64,000 nucleotides of DNA, taken from NCBI GenBank assembly GCA_938004185.1, contig CALKWN010000065.1, forward strand, positions 620,001 to 684,000, written 5' to 3'. This DNA comes from an uncultured candidate division WWE3 bacterium. Its GTDB lineage: Bacteria; Patescibacteriota; WWE3; UBA101185; UBA10185. Position numbers and translations under genes: made by a program. Every line of letters begins with the position of its first letter. The stretch's first letter is position 1. Positions 52,176-60,383 of this stretch are shown one piece after another. The notes beneath the pieces were generated by a model, which ran no database searches, was not told the origin of the DNA, and saw nothing but the letters and a program-made list of their open reading frames with translations.

Positions 52176-53942
52176 TTAGAGAAAAGATTTTTTGAGTTTC
52201 TCAACTTTTTTTGTAAGTTTTAAAACCAGATCCCCATCTTTCTCCATTTCTGCGATCTTTATCTTCTCTGTAAGATCTTTAACCGCCCTTTTTGCGGAGT
52301 CTTTTTTGATTCTTTTAAATAAGCTTTCCAGCTCTCTTTCGAGCTGTTGAGTCGAATCAACCTCAATAATACCGTCAAAGTCCCAAATATAAAGTTCCGA
52401 GATATTGTCATGATAGGCTTCATCTGCCCTTTTTATGACTTGTTTGATGTTGAAAGATTTTTTGTCTTCTTTTAAATAGTCGACGAGCGACTTGAATATG
52501 TTAACCACTATGGGGTTTATAAAATCTTCAACGTCCATTTTATACGCGTATTCTCGCATTGTGTCAATATCGGCCTTAAGTAAAAGGGCTATAAAGTAAC
52601 CTTCCGGGTTGTCTCGTGAAAGTAACGGCAGCTTTTCGCTGTCTTCCTTGTAATTTTCATAAGAACCGGAGGGAACGCCGTTTTTAAACATCTCTATAAC
52701 GGTTTCTTCCGAAAGATCCAGCTCGGTGGCTAATAATTTGGCGTAATGGTCAACTATAACAGGGTTTTTAATTTTTGAAAAAAGATCAGCAAGCGTCTCC
52801 AAAATAAGTTTCTTGCCCATTGCCGTATCTTTATTATTGGCTTTTATAGTGGTTGAAATGTAAAAGTCGTACACATCGACGGCGTCCTTTATTGCTTTTT
52901 TTGCCTTTTCAGGCTCTTTTTGAAGGATTTCGTCCAAATCTTTGTACGGGGAGGGTATCAGGGCAACTTTTATGTTAAAACCAAGCTTTTCAGCTATCTC
53001 TACCGCCCTGTATACTGCCGTAACACCGGCCGAATCGCTGTCCAAACAAAAGGTCAGGTCATTGGTGTAACGCTGCAGGATCTTGAACTGGGACTCTGCT
53101 AAAGCTGTTCCGGACGAAGCAATAACATTTTTTATACCGTGCTGGTATGCGCTTAAAACGTCCATCTGACCTTCAACAATGACTGCCCCCTGCTTTTTAA
53201 TATCAATTTTGGCATTTACGAGATTGAATAAAAAAACGCTTTTATGAAAAACGGCGGTTTCTGCTGTATTTAGATACTTAGGCTCACGGTCAAATAAAGT
53301 TCTTCCGTTAAACCCCAAAATATTCCCATCGATTCCCTTGAAGGGAAAAACTACTCTTCCGCGGAATTTATCTATATAACCGCTACCCTTACTTCTTTCG
53401 TTAATAACACCGGCATCAAGCATTTCGTTTTCATGAATCCCCTGTTTTTTAAGAAATTTGTAAAGAGAGTCCCAGGTATCGGGAGCGTAACCTACCTGAA
53501 AAAAATCTATTGTGTCGTTTGTTAACTTCCTCTTTTGAGTAAGATACTCCATAGCCGGTTTTCCTTGAGGATGCTTGGTCAAAACGTAATGGTAGTATTT
53601 TGCTGAAAGGTTGTTAATTCTTTGAAGTTCTTTTCTTTTTGCCGATTCCGGATCGTAATCCTTCTTTTCTAGCACTACACCGGCCCTAGCTGCAAGCTGT
53701 TCTAAAGCTGCCGAAAACTCTACTCCCTCGATTTTTTCTACAAATTTAAAAATGTCTCCGGCTTCACCACAACCGAAACACTTAAATATTTGGAGCTCGG
53801 GAGAAACCATAAATGATGGGGTGTTTTCCGAATGGAAAGGACACACACCTTTGTAATTGCGTCCGGCTTTTTTTATCGTTACATATGAACCTACAAGGTC
53901 GACAATATCGATTTTTTGCTTGATTTCCGAAATCGTATCCAT
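52176..53942 (-). CDS. dnaG: DNA primase DnaG
   Basis: 588 residues. CHC2 zinc finger (CPFHSENTPSFMVSPELQIFKCFGCGEAGD, about 36-65), catalytic core with Toprim motifs (AVIVEGQMDVLS; FCLDSDSAGVTA), and a C-terminal helicase-binding region. Makes RNA primers for replication. Co-transcribed with rpoD. Confidence 0.97.
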   Translation of the reverse strand: MDTISEIKQKIDIVDLVGSYVTIKKAGRNYKGVCPFHSENTPSFMVSPELQIFKCFGCGEAGDIFKFVEKIEGVEFSAALEQLAARAGVVLEKKDYDPESAKRKELQRINNLSAKYYHYVLTKHPQGKPAMEYLTQKRKLTNDTIDFFQVGYAPDTWDSLYKFLKKQGIHENEMLDAGVINERSKGSGYIDKFRGRVVFPFKGIDGNILGFNGRTLFDREPKYLNTAETAVFHKSVFLFNLVNAKIDIKKQGAVIVEGQMDVLSAYQHGIKNVIASSGTALAESQFKILQRYTNDLTFCLDSDSAGVTAVYRAVEIAEKLGFNIKVALIPSPYKDLDEILQKEPEKAKKAIKDAVDVYDFYISTTIKANNKDTAMGKKLILETLADLFSKIKNPVIVDHYAKLLATELDLSEETVIEMFKNGVPSGSYENYKEDSEKLPLLSRDNPEGYFIALLLKADIDTMREYAYKMDVEDFINPIVVNIFKSLVDYLKEDKKSFNIKQVIKRADEAYHDNISELYIWDFDGIIEVDSTQQLERELESLFKRIKKDSAKRAVKDLTEKIKIAEMEKDGDLVLKLTKKVEKLKKSFL

Positions 53943-54014
53943 TGCTCTTTGTATAGCATACAGCAGATTAAATCACAAATAAAACCCAAAACGTGGGGGA
54001 TCTGATGGAAATTT

Positions 54015-54035
54015 CTGGCGGAGGGAGAGGGGTTC
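54015..54035 (-). repeat. Partial copy of the tRNA-Ser(GGA) 3' end
   Basis: 21 bases (CCA end, acceptor 3' strand and half of the T-arm) identical to 54184-54204, lying 149 bases beyond the tRNA 3' end. The sequence between contains a GC-rich stretch (CGCCTCAGTCGCCTTCGGCTC region, 54095-54116) and the tRNA terminator. 53943-54014 holds nothing else. Confidence 0.85.
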
Positions 54036-54144
54036 GGTCACATGTCTTTCGTTTGTAGCTCACCATGTTCGCAACATAAGAAAGCATTCGACCCCGCCTC
54101 AGTCGCCTTCGGCTCCTTCCGGCATTCTCACCCCACAACCACAT

Positions 54145-54180
54145 CAAAAAAATACCCGGCAATAAATGCCGGTACTTTTT
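54145..54180 (-). terminator. Terminator of tRNA-Ser(GGA)
   Basis: TACC-GGCA type stem TACCCGGCA (54153-54161) with TGCCGGTA (54167-54174) and A/T runs on both sides (AAAAAAA at 54146-54152; TTTTTT at 54176-54181), so it can work in both directions. Confidence 0.85.
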
Positions 54181-54183
54181 TGA

Positions 54184-54273
54184 TGGCGGAGGGAGAGGGG
54201 TTCGAACCCTCGTGCCGCTTTCGCGACGCGTCGCTTTCCAGGCGAGCCGATTAGACCACTCTCGCATCCCTCC
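54184..54273 (-). tRNA. tRNA-Ser (GGA)
   Basis: 90 nt with acceptor GGAGGGA/TCCCTCC, anticodon loop CTGGAAA, long class II variable arm and encoded CCA. A duplicated piece of its 3' end lies downstream. Confidence 0.95.
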
Positions 54274-54339
54274 ATAGCCGCAAGCAGTTATGATTTTAAC
54301 ATAAACACGAACTGTCCTAACCAAATTAGAAAGGCGGTT

Positions 54340-55419
54340 TTAAAGATACTTGTCGAGTTTTTTATTCCTAAGCTCGTTTTGAATATCTTTAATTTTGTCG
54401 GTTTTATCTTTGGGAACTATAAGCAAAGTATCGGCAGTATCAACAACAACCATATCTTTTAAACCGAACACGGCAATAAGCTTTTCCGGATTATCGCTTT
54501 TTATTAGAGAACTCTTCGAATCCATGGCGATAACATTACCTTCTTTGTAAACCTGATCTTTGCGGGCAAAATATTCATAAAGTGAGTTCCATGTTCCTAT
54601 GTCAACCCAATTGTAGTTAAGCTGGAGTATTAACGAATCCTTAAACAAGTGTCTGGTTACAATTTCGGTGGCCCCTGCCTCCATGTTTTGATATATAGCA
54701 CCTATTCCATCAAAACTATTCGTCTCGCTCAAAACTTTTTTTATTTCCATTAGTGCTGAGTACCAATCGGGTTTATATTTCTCGTAGGACTCGAGTAGCA
54801 TGTTAGGGTACCAGCAATTATGGTTACTGTGTTTTACAACATTAAAGTTTTCTATAAGTTCTTTTGTCTCGACGTAGTTTGAGCGGCGATCAACAAATTC
54901 TCTGGCCTCGTACACATCAACGCTTCCGTATGAACGAATTTTTTTACCGAGCTTAAGATAGTCAACCCCAAGATCGGGGTAAGTTACGGCAATTCCTCCG
55001 GAAATAAATTTTTTGTGTTCTTTTACCAGCTTTTCTGCTGTTTCTATTAACAACAGATAGTTATTTTCCGGAATTCTCACACAATCGGACTGAACTATCA
55101 TAAACGGCTCACCAGGATATTTTATATCAGTAAAAACAACGGCAAGCCCGTCGGCGGGACCTCTGTTTTTAGCTGAATCAGGCTCAATGATGTAATTTTC
55201 TTCGGGTATCTCGGGAACCTGTTCCCGGGCAATTTCTAAGTAACGCTCTTTAGTTGAAATAAGTATGTCTTCGGCACGGTACTTTCTTAAAAGAATTTTG
55301 ATGTTGTAAGAAAAAAGGGATTCTCCGTTTAAAATTTTCTGAAATTGCTTGGGATTATTTTCTCTACTATATGGCCATAGTTTTGTGCCCTGGCCACCGG
55401 CACTGACAATAAATTTCAT
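54340..55419 (-). CDS. Mannose-1-phosphate guanylyltransferase-like nucleotidyltransferase
   Basis: 359 residues. The N-terminus FIVSAGGQGTKLWPYSRENNPKQFQKI matches the GxGxRLWPxSRxxxPKQF signature of ManC/Man1P guanylyltransferases, with Lys in place of Arg after GT. VQSDCVRIPENN replaces the usual PSDH. It probably makes GDP-mannose or a similar sugar nucleotide for the glycosyltransferases in the window. No phosphomannose isomerase domain. Confidence 0.85.
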   Translation of the reverse strand: MKFIVSAGGQGTKLWPYSRENNPKQFQKILNGESLFSYNIKILLRKYRAEDILISTKERYLEIAREQVPEIPEENYIIEPDSAKNRGPADGLAVVFTDIKYPGEPFMIVQSDCVRIPENNYLLLIETAEKLVKEHKKFISGGIAVTYPDLGVDYLKLGKKIRSYGSVDVYEAREFVDRRSNYVETKELIENFNVVKHSNHNCWYPNMLLESYEKYKPDWYSALMEIKKVLSETNSFDGIGAIYQNMEAGATEIVTRHLFKDSLILQLNYNWVDIGTWNSLYEYFARKDQVYKEGNVIAMDSKSSLIKSDNPEKLIAVFGLKDMVVVDTADTLLIVPKDKTDKIKDIQNELRNKKLDKYL

Positions 55420-55446
55420 AATTCATTATACCAAGTCGCTTTAAAA

Positions 55447-56175
55447 CTATTCTCGGTTCATTGCCTTCTTTCTCAAACTCTGGGGCATTAATTCGATAGC
55501 ATACCTCAAAGAAGTTCTAGGCATTTTCTTTTTGTTTTTCAAAACATATTTCAATACTTCGTCTCTGTGCTGACGGCTTTCTTCTTTAAGAAGCCAGCCG
55601 TAACCTTTTTGAACCATGTCTTCCTTGTCTTCCAATAAAATATCCGAAATTTCAAAAGCGTCCTTAAGATACTTTCCTTTTTTGGCGGGAACTATAAGGC
55701 TGACCGCGGCCGCTCTTCTTAGCCATAAGTTTCTACTTTTAGCCCACGTTTTTAATCCTGCAATGTGTTTGGGAAATTTTTCTATAAATGCGCCGACGGC
55801 GTGGTTGCAAAAAGTGTCACACTCAGCCCAATTGTCTATATACTTATCTATCCAACGCTCAAAAACTTTAAAATCCGCCTCTTCGTAAGTCGCGAACCAA
55901 TAAGCCCAATTAGCCGCCACCCAAGACTCCTCACAATAACCAGATTTAAAAAGCTCCTCACAAACTTCATATATTTGTTTTTTGCTAAGGTTTCGAGAAT
56001 CAGAAAAACCGACCTTCCCAACCTTTAAAACATCCGCAGACCTCACCCCGTGGCGTAAGACAGGGTTTTTAAAAAATCGTTGAAAACTTTTTTTAGACTC
56101 CGGCGTAGAAAATTTTTTAAGTTCTTTTCTAATGGAAAGGACGGTTTCAGTAACATCATTTTTTTCTGAGGTCAT
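55447..56175 (-). CDS. AlkD-like DNA alkylation repair protein
   Basis: 242 residues of HEAT-like helices (EESWVAANWAYWFATYEEADFKVFERWIDKYIDNWAECDTFCNHAVGAF; LRRAAAVSLIVPAKKGKY). The WAECDTFC segment carries the catalytic aspartate region of AlkD glycosylases, which remove alkylated purines. A second alkyl-damage protein (ATL) lies at 57439. Confidence 0.88.
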   Translation of the reverse strand: MTSEKNDVTETVLSIRKELKKFSTPESKKSFQRFFKNPVLRHGVRSADVLKVGKVGFSDSRNLSKKQIYEVCEELFKSGYCEESWVAANWAYWFATYEEADFKVFERWIDKYIDNWAECDTFCNHAVGAFIEKFPKHIAGLKTWAKSRNLWLRRAAAVSLIVPAKKGKYLKDAFEISDILLEDKEDMVQKGYGWLLKEESRQHRDEVLKYVLKNKKKMPRTSLRYAIELMPQSLRKKAMNRE

Positions 56176-56227
56176 AAAAGGATTTTACTCCCGATATACC
56201 CGGGGACAAAATATGTATAATGGGGTC

Positions 56228-56902
56228 ATGAGCGCATTCTCTATAAAGATTATTGCTCTGCTTACAATGGTTCTGGACCACACGGGAATTTTTCTGTTTC
56301 CTAATGTTTTTTGGCTGAGATCGGTCGGGCGCCTATCCTTCCCTCTTTTTGCCTGGCTTATTTCAAACGGCGCAAAACATACTAAAAACTTTAATGCTTA
56401 TATTAGAAGGTTGTTTATTTTCGGCTTAGTATCCCAGATACCGTTTTTACTGGCCAACAGAACCGTGCAACCCGATTTTTCCGATCTGAATATAATGTTC
56501 ACCCTGCTTACCGGACTTCTGGCTATAAAGGTATGGATTTCGGCCCTGGGAAAATCCAAAAAATATTTTTTAATCTTTTTGTTGGTGGCGGTTTCACACA
56601 TAACAAAGATGGACTACGGGCCTGCAGGCGTCCTTTCAATTTTATTCTTTTATATTTTCTCGGAAAGCTCGTGGAAAATGTTACTATCTCAAGTCGTTGC
56701 ATTTACATTGGTTTTTCCGTTGCAAGTGAGTTTGCGGGAAGGTCAAATTAATTTCTTTAATTTATTTCAAAGCCTGGCGCTTTTCTCGTTAATATTTATA
56801 GGACAGTATAATTTTAAACCTGGACCGAGAGTTAAGTATCTTTTTTACATTTTCTATCCCGTGCATTTTATTGTTTTTTATGTTTTGAGAATGCTTTATT
56901 AA
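56228..56902 (+). CDS. TraX-like membrane protein
   Basis: 224 residues from MSAFSIKIIALLTMVLDHTGIFLFP, the TraX family start (SxxxIKxxAxxxMxxDHxG), with about eight membrane helices. TraX acetylates pilin in F plasmids; chromosomal homologues are acyltransferase-like and unassigned. A TATAAT at 56216-56221 puts the transcript start on the ATG at 56228, so it is probably leaderless; the frame is open back to 56132. Confidence 0.82.
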   Translation: MSAFSIKIIALLTMVLDHTGIFLFPNVFWLRSVGRLSFPLFAWLISNGAKHTKNFNAYIRRLFIFGLVSQIPFLLANRTVQPDFSDLNIMFTLLTGLLAIKVWISALGKSKKYFLIFLLVAVSHITKMDYGPAGVLSILFFYIFSESSWKMLLSQVVAFTLVFPLQVSLREGQINFFNLFQSLALFSLIFIGQYNFKPGPRVKYLFYIFYPVHFIVFYVLRMLY

Positions 56903-56929
56903 AGAGTAGGGGGTTTGGGCGAATTTAAT

Positions 56930-57025
56930 TTATTTCCCGGGTTTGTTTCCAATTAAAACCAGCAAAAGCACAATAACAGCAAAAAGTCCAAACCCGACAT
57001 AAAAAAGAAGAAGTGAGTCATTCAT
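56930..57025 (-). CDS. Small single-pass membrane peptide
   Basis: 31 residues beginning MNDSLLLFYVGFGLFAVIVL, one membrane helix, ending GNKPGK. Its ATG overlaps the stop of the upstream 63-residue gene (ATGA), so it is translationally coupled and likely real. Function unknown. Confidence 0.6.
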   Translation of the reverse strand: MNDSLLLFYVGFGLFAVIVLLLVLIGNKPGK

Positions 57026-57213
57026 AATGATATTCTCTCAAATTTTAATGAAATCCACCACGACGATAGGGTCATTAAAATACCCAGTAAAATCAATGGT
57101 GCTTCGGGAGTACTTACCAAGGGAGCCAGTACTAAAGTACTTAGTAAGATCTGCCCCGCATTATCAAAAATGTTAGAGAACCTTTTCAACTGAGGTTTTG
57201 TAAATAAATCCAC
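57022..57213 (-). CDS. Small two-helix membrane protein
   Basis: 63 residues, GTG start. N-terminal RFSNIFDNAGQILLSTLVLAPLV (helix 1), then LILLGILMTLSSWWISLKFERISL (helix 2). Resembles short unannotated membrane proteins common in small bacterial genomes. Coupled to the 31-residue peptide. Confidence 0.6.
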   Translation of the reverse strand: MDLFTKPQLKRFSNIFDNAGQILLSTLVLAPLVSTPEAPLILLGILMTLSSWWISLKFERISL

Positions 57214-57295
57214 ACCACTATAGTAGAGGGATTTTTACAGAGGGAAAGACGTTTGAGTCTAATAAAAATAGATATTTAACCGTACTACTTTTCAC

Positions 57296-57386
57296 TGGCG
57301 GAGGGAGTGGGATTCGAACCCACGTGTGAGTTGCCCCACGCTTGGTTTTCGAGACCAGCCCGGTATGACCGCTTCGGTATCCCTCC
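57296..57386 (-). tRNA. tRNA-Ser (CGA)
   Basis: 91 nt with acceptor GGAGGGA/TCCCTCC, anticodon loop CTCGAAA (anticodon CGA), long variable arm and encoded CCA. The outermost anticodon-stem pair appears as C-A. Confidence 0.92.
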
Positions 57387-57438
57387 GAGTCGAGTAAAGT
57401 ATACAACATTGGTATTATAATGGCATCCGCTCATAAAT

Positions 57439-57747
57439 ATGGAAAAAGGCAATTTTAAAGAAAACGTACTCTGTGAGGTTAGAAAAATCCCAAAAGGCTT
57501 CGTAGCAAGTTATGGTCGCATTGCTTTACTGGCGGGAAACCCCCGTGGAGCCAGAGAAGTTGGGTGGATTCTTAGTAGAAATGGAAACGACGGAATTACT
57601 CCGTGGTGGAGAGTCATAAATTCGAAGGGGTACGTAAGTATCAAAAACCCCGAAATTGCGGCCTCAGAACAAAAACAATTGTTGGAAATAGAAGAAGTGG
57701 GGGTGTCTGAAGATTTTTCATTGAAAGAGCCTATTCCTTGGTACTAG
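57439..57747 (+). CDS. Alkyltransferase-like (ATL) protein
   Basis: 102 residues of the MGMT DNA-binding fold (VRKIPKGFVASYGRIALLAGNPRGAREVGWIL). The active-site PCHR is PWWR (TPWWRVINSKG), so the alkyl-accepting cysteine is replaced by Trp. ATL proteins bind O6-alkylguanine and hand it to nucleotide excision repair instead of reversing the damage. Confidence 0.92.
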   Translation: MEKGNFKENVLCEVRKIPKGFVASYGRIALLAGNPRGAREVGWILSRNGNDGITPWWRVINSKGYVSIKNPEIAASEQKQLLEIEEVGVSEDFSLKEPIPWY

Positions 57748-57756
57748 ACGCTTACC

Positions 57757-57776
57757 TTGGTGGACCGTAGCGGAAT
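57757..57776 (-). repeat. Partial copy of the tRNA-Ala 3' end
   Basis: 20 bases identical to 57910-57929 (one flanking base, CCA, acceptor 3' strand, T-stem half), 133 bases beyond the tRNA 3' end. The spacer 57777-57909 includes a hairpin CATCCGTC-TGC-GACGGATG (57829-57847 region) and GCGCAGTGAG on the minus strand. No gene seen between 57748 and 57910. Confidence 0.85.
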
Positions 57777-57910
57777 AAGAGCTTGCTCGTTCGTTACACT
57801 CACTGCGCTTCCTCATACATCCGTCTGCGACGGATGAAGAACCACAAAGTAGTTTGACGCGTTAGATCACACAAACAATCGGCTGCTGCCTTTGGCAACA
57901 TCCGCTTGTT

Positions 57911-57986
57911 TGGTGGACCGTAGCGGAATCGAACCGCTGATCTCCGCAATGCGAATGCGGCGCTCTACCAACTGAGCTAACGGCCC
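57911..57986 (-). tRNA. tRNA-Ala (CGC)
   Basis: 76 nt with acceptor GGGCCGT/ACGGTCC. The third pair is G3-U70, the identity element for alanine. Anticodon loop TTCGCAT (anticodon CGC), encoded CCA. A fragment of its 3' end is repeated downstream. Confidence 0.94.
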
Positions 57987-58018
57987 CCAAAAAACATTAT
58001 ACCTACAGCTTACTTTAA

Positions 58019-58050
58019 CCGAAATTCACTGGCGCACCCGGAGGGACTCG
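58019..58050 (-). repeat. Partial copy of the tRNA-Arg 3' end
   Basis: 32 bases identical to 58165-58196: eleven flanking bases plus CCA, acceptor 3' strand and part of the T-arm. The spacer 58051-58164 is GC-rich and self-complementary (GGCGCCGTCGCGCCTGCGCC, 58093-58112). No protein-coding gene fits here. Confidence 0.88.
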
Positions 58051-58175
58051 CCTTCCGGTTCGCAACTGCTGTTGCGACCTGCAGGCCGGGCTCGGCGCCG
58101 TCGCGCCTGCGCCATTCGAGTCTTCAAGTACACAAAGTAAATTTCGTAAGTACCTTCGGCACTTCCGAAATTCAC

Positions 58176-58251
58176 TGGCGCACCCGGAGGGACTCGAACC
58201 CCCGACTTCAGCGTCCGCAACGCTGCGTTCTATCCTCTGAACTACGGGTGC
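58176..58251 (-). tRNA. tRNA-Arg (GCG)
   Basis: 76 nt: acceptor GCACCCG/CGGGTGC, anticodon stem CAGCG/CGCTG with loop TTGCGGA (anticodon GCG), encoded CCA. Most bacteria use ACG edited to inosine for CGN; a GCG tRNA would read CGC/CGU without editing. Confidence 0.92.
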
Positions 58252-58302
58252 ACGGAACAACGGGCACACCGAAATACAAACATGAAAGTACCGGCAGGGT
58301 GA

Positions 58303-58884
58303 TTATATATTAAATTTGCCTTTTACGTCCTCGAATATCTTGTCCAGAAAAGACATGGGTTCCACAGACAAGAAGTCTAGATGCTTATTTAAAGCCTGAA
58401 TTATTCTGTCCCTATCTTCCGGTTTGTAACTGAAAAAAAGTCGGCCGGGAAGGTAATTGTGCGTATCTACGACAAGGATCTCACCGCCGGCGACCTGCTT
58501 AAAAAAGAATCTTCTTAAGGCGTGCCAATAATACATGGTTTCGCCATATTTAATACCGTGATTTGAAACCTGAATGTGAACAGAGTGCTCAGGCAATCTG
58601 TTTAAAGAAATTACAAAAAATATCAAACTTCCCACTACTAATATAAGCCAGAACTCCTCCATAACAATTAACAAAAGTGCAATAAATATCGCGATAATAA
58701 TAAAGGTTCTGGAAAATCTTTTGTTTAAATCCCTGATCTCAGCTTTAACTATAGAATCCCATTCCAAATACATTTCCTTCGGTCCTAAAGTTTGCGGATC
58801 GAATTCCTCGGTTCTCTGACCTTCCGAAGGCTTTTGATTAGACAAGCCGAATATTCCAAGTATTTTTGATAATGACGGTTGCAT
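58303..58884 (-). CDS. Membrane protein with bacterial PH-like domain
   Basis: 193 residues: a polar N-terminus, two membrane helices (about 58-95), then a beta-rich domain (VHIQVSNHGIKYGETMYYWHALRRFFF; EILVVDTHNYLPGRLFFSY) resembling a bacterial PH domain, and a helical end. Function unknown. Confidence 0.7.
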   Translation of the reverse strand: MQPSLSKILGIFGLSNQKPSEGQRTEEFDPQTLGPKEMYLEWDSIVKAEIRDLNKRFSRTFIIIAIFIALLLIVMEEFWLILVVGSLIFFVISLNRLPEHSVHIQVSNHGIKYGETMYYWHALRRFFFKQVAGGEILVVDTHNYLPGRLFFSYKPEDRDRIIQALNKHLDFLSVEPMSFLDKIFEDVKGKFNI

Positions 58885-58962
58885 GTTTTAATAATAGTTT
58901 TTTTGGGCGGGTTTAGCAACGTTGTATGAAATACGCGCTACATTTTGCACGAGGATTGTATT

Positions 58963-59049
58963 TGGCGGAGGGTACAGGATTCGAACCTGTGGCCGGTATT
59001 AGCCGGCACGGCTTAGCAAGCCGCTGCATTACCGCTCTGCCAACCCTCC
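58963..59049 (-). tRNA. tRNA-Ser (GCT)
   Basis: 87 nt with acceptor GGAGGGT/ACCCTCC, anticodon loop TTGCTAA (anticodon GCT), long variable arm and encoded CCA. No partial copy is seen near it. Confidence 0.94.
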
Positions 59050-59066
59050 GCGGCTAATGTATTATA

Positions 59067-59771
59067 TCAGAACAACGGTGCACGAATCTTTAAACGTTTG
59101 CTTAAAGCGAAACACTGCACATTATCAACCCCCGCTTCGTACAAAGCTCTCGAGCACTCGAGAAATGTGGCGCCCGTAGTGCATATATCGTCAACTAACA
59201 ATATTTTTTTGTTTTCCAGCGATGACTTGTTATTAACACCAAAAGCCCCTGCCAAATTACTTCTTCGATCAATCCTTCCTTTTGAGTGCTGAGCCTCCGT
59301 ACTCCTTGTTCTGACAAGAATATCCTTTCTCAAATTTAGGTTCATTACGCGCGATATTTCTTCCGCGACCATGTTGGCCTGATTGAAACCGCGTGTTTGA
59401 AGTTTTTTGGGACTGGATGGAACGGGTAAGCACAAATCCACCCCGAACTTGCCCCACAATTCAAGACAAATTATTGCGGCTTCAGTACATAATTTTTTGA
59501 GGCTCATAAATTGTTTTGCCCCATATTTTGAGAATTTAATACAATCACGTACTTTGTCGGCATAGGAATAAATACAAATGGTTCGAGATGGGATTTCATG
59601 GTTTTGACAAAAATTGTGAGTACAGCCGTTTTCAGACGGCTTGTCACAAACTATACAATACTGGTTTTCTAGTAAAGAACATTCGGCGAGACATGTTTCA
59701 CAAAATATATCGCCTATTTTTCCACAAAAAAGACATTTTGGGGGGAATAAGTATTTTAAAATGTTTTCCAT
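59067..59771 (-). CDS. comF: ComF family protein
   Basis: 234 residues: an N-terminal zinc-ribbon-like cysteine set (CLFCGKIGDIFCETC; YCIVCDKPSENGCTHNFC) and a C-terminal phosphoribosyltransferase domain with PRPP loop ILLVDDICTTGATF. ComF proteins support DNA uptake by transformation in several bacteria. No other competence genes in the window. Confidence 0.92.
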   Translation of the reverse strand: MENILKYLFPPKCLFCGKIGDIFCETCLAECSLLENQYCIVCDKPSENGCTHNFCQNHEIPSRTICIYSYADKVRDCIKFSKYGAKQFMSLKKLCTEAAIICLELWGKFGVDLCLPVPSSPKKLQTRGFNQANMVAEEISRVMNLNLRKDILVRTRSTEAQHSKGRIDRRSNLAGAFGVNNKSSLENKKILLVDDICTTGATFLECSRALYEAGVDNVQCFALSKRLKIRAPLF

Positions 59772-59926
59772 ATGTTATCCACAATCCTGTTTTAATCGTT
59801 ACTACAACAATATTAAATAAGTAGCCCTATAGTTTTAGATAAACGGTGCCCTGTAGTAATAGTAGGGTTTGGCGTATTTTTGTATAGAGTCGGTTTTCTA
59901 GGGAAATTAGGAATATTAAAATTTCA

Positions 59927-60312
59927 TGGTGGAGATGGGGGGAATCGAACCCCCGTCTTGAGAACTTTTCATACAGCGTCTACAAGCATATTCAAACTTT
60001 TCTTAAGTAAGGCGGGTGTTTGAAATACCCTTAAACCTTACTGCAGGCGAAGTTGTTCGGATTTTTCATCCCCGGCGTATTCGCATCGCCAATACAAACA
60101 TGCCTCATCCCGGATTTATTAGACCCCGAAAACCCTCCCGGGCAAAGATATCGGAATCCGCAGCGTTAATAAATTAAGCTGCTACGGCGGCCATTGCTGG
60201 TACGCCTACAAATGCGTCTTTATCGGCATTTATTGTTTTGCTAAATTTGAGGGTTCAGCTCCCCTGCCTGCAACTGCATAAATTAGGACTCAATCAAATC
60301 CTGGGCATCCCC
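59927..60312 (-). ncRNA. ssrA: Transfer-messenger RNA (tmRNA)
   Basis: 386 nt. The 5' GGGGATG pairs with the 3' CATCTCC, followed by A and encoded CCA; the T-arm GGGTTCGATTCCC is next to it. Reading frame to the tag stop: NADKDAFVGVPAMAAVAA then TAA, with the terminal AVAA expected for proteolysis. Frees stalled ribosomes and tags the incomplete protein. smpB lies just upstream on the same strand. Confidence 0.95.
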
Positions 60313-60383
60313 TTTTTAAAGTACGGGGCTATTTTACCATATAAAAAGCGTATTTAAAACTGTGGTTAAAGGAAAAACGGACG

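Noticed and set aside
53968..54324. 118- and 70-codon ORFs over tRNA-Ser(GGA)
   Set aside because: tRNA and repeat sequence read on either strand; no start signal or conserved pattern.
57218..57409. 63-codon ORF overlapping tRNA-Ser(CGA)
   Set aside because: Encoded by the tRNA itself; typical tRNA-derived pseudo-protein.
58015..58269. 84- and 64-codon ORFs over tRNA-Arg and its copy
   Set aside because: They arise from the tRNA and its GC-rich repeat; the residues are tRNA-derived.
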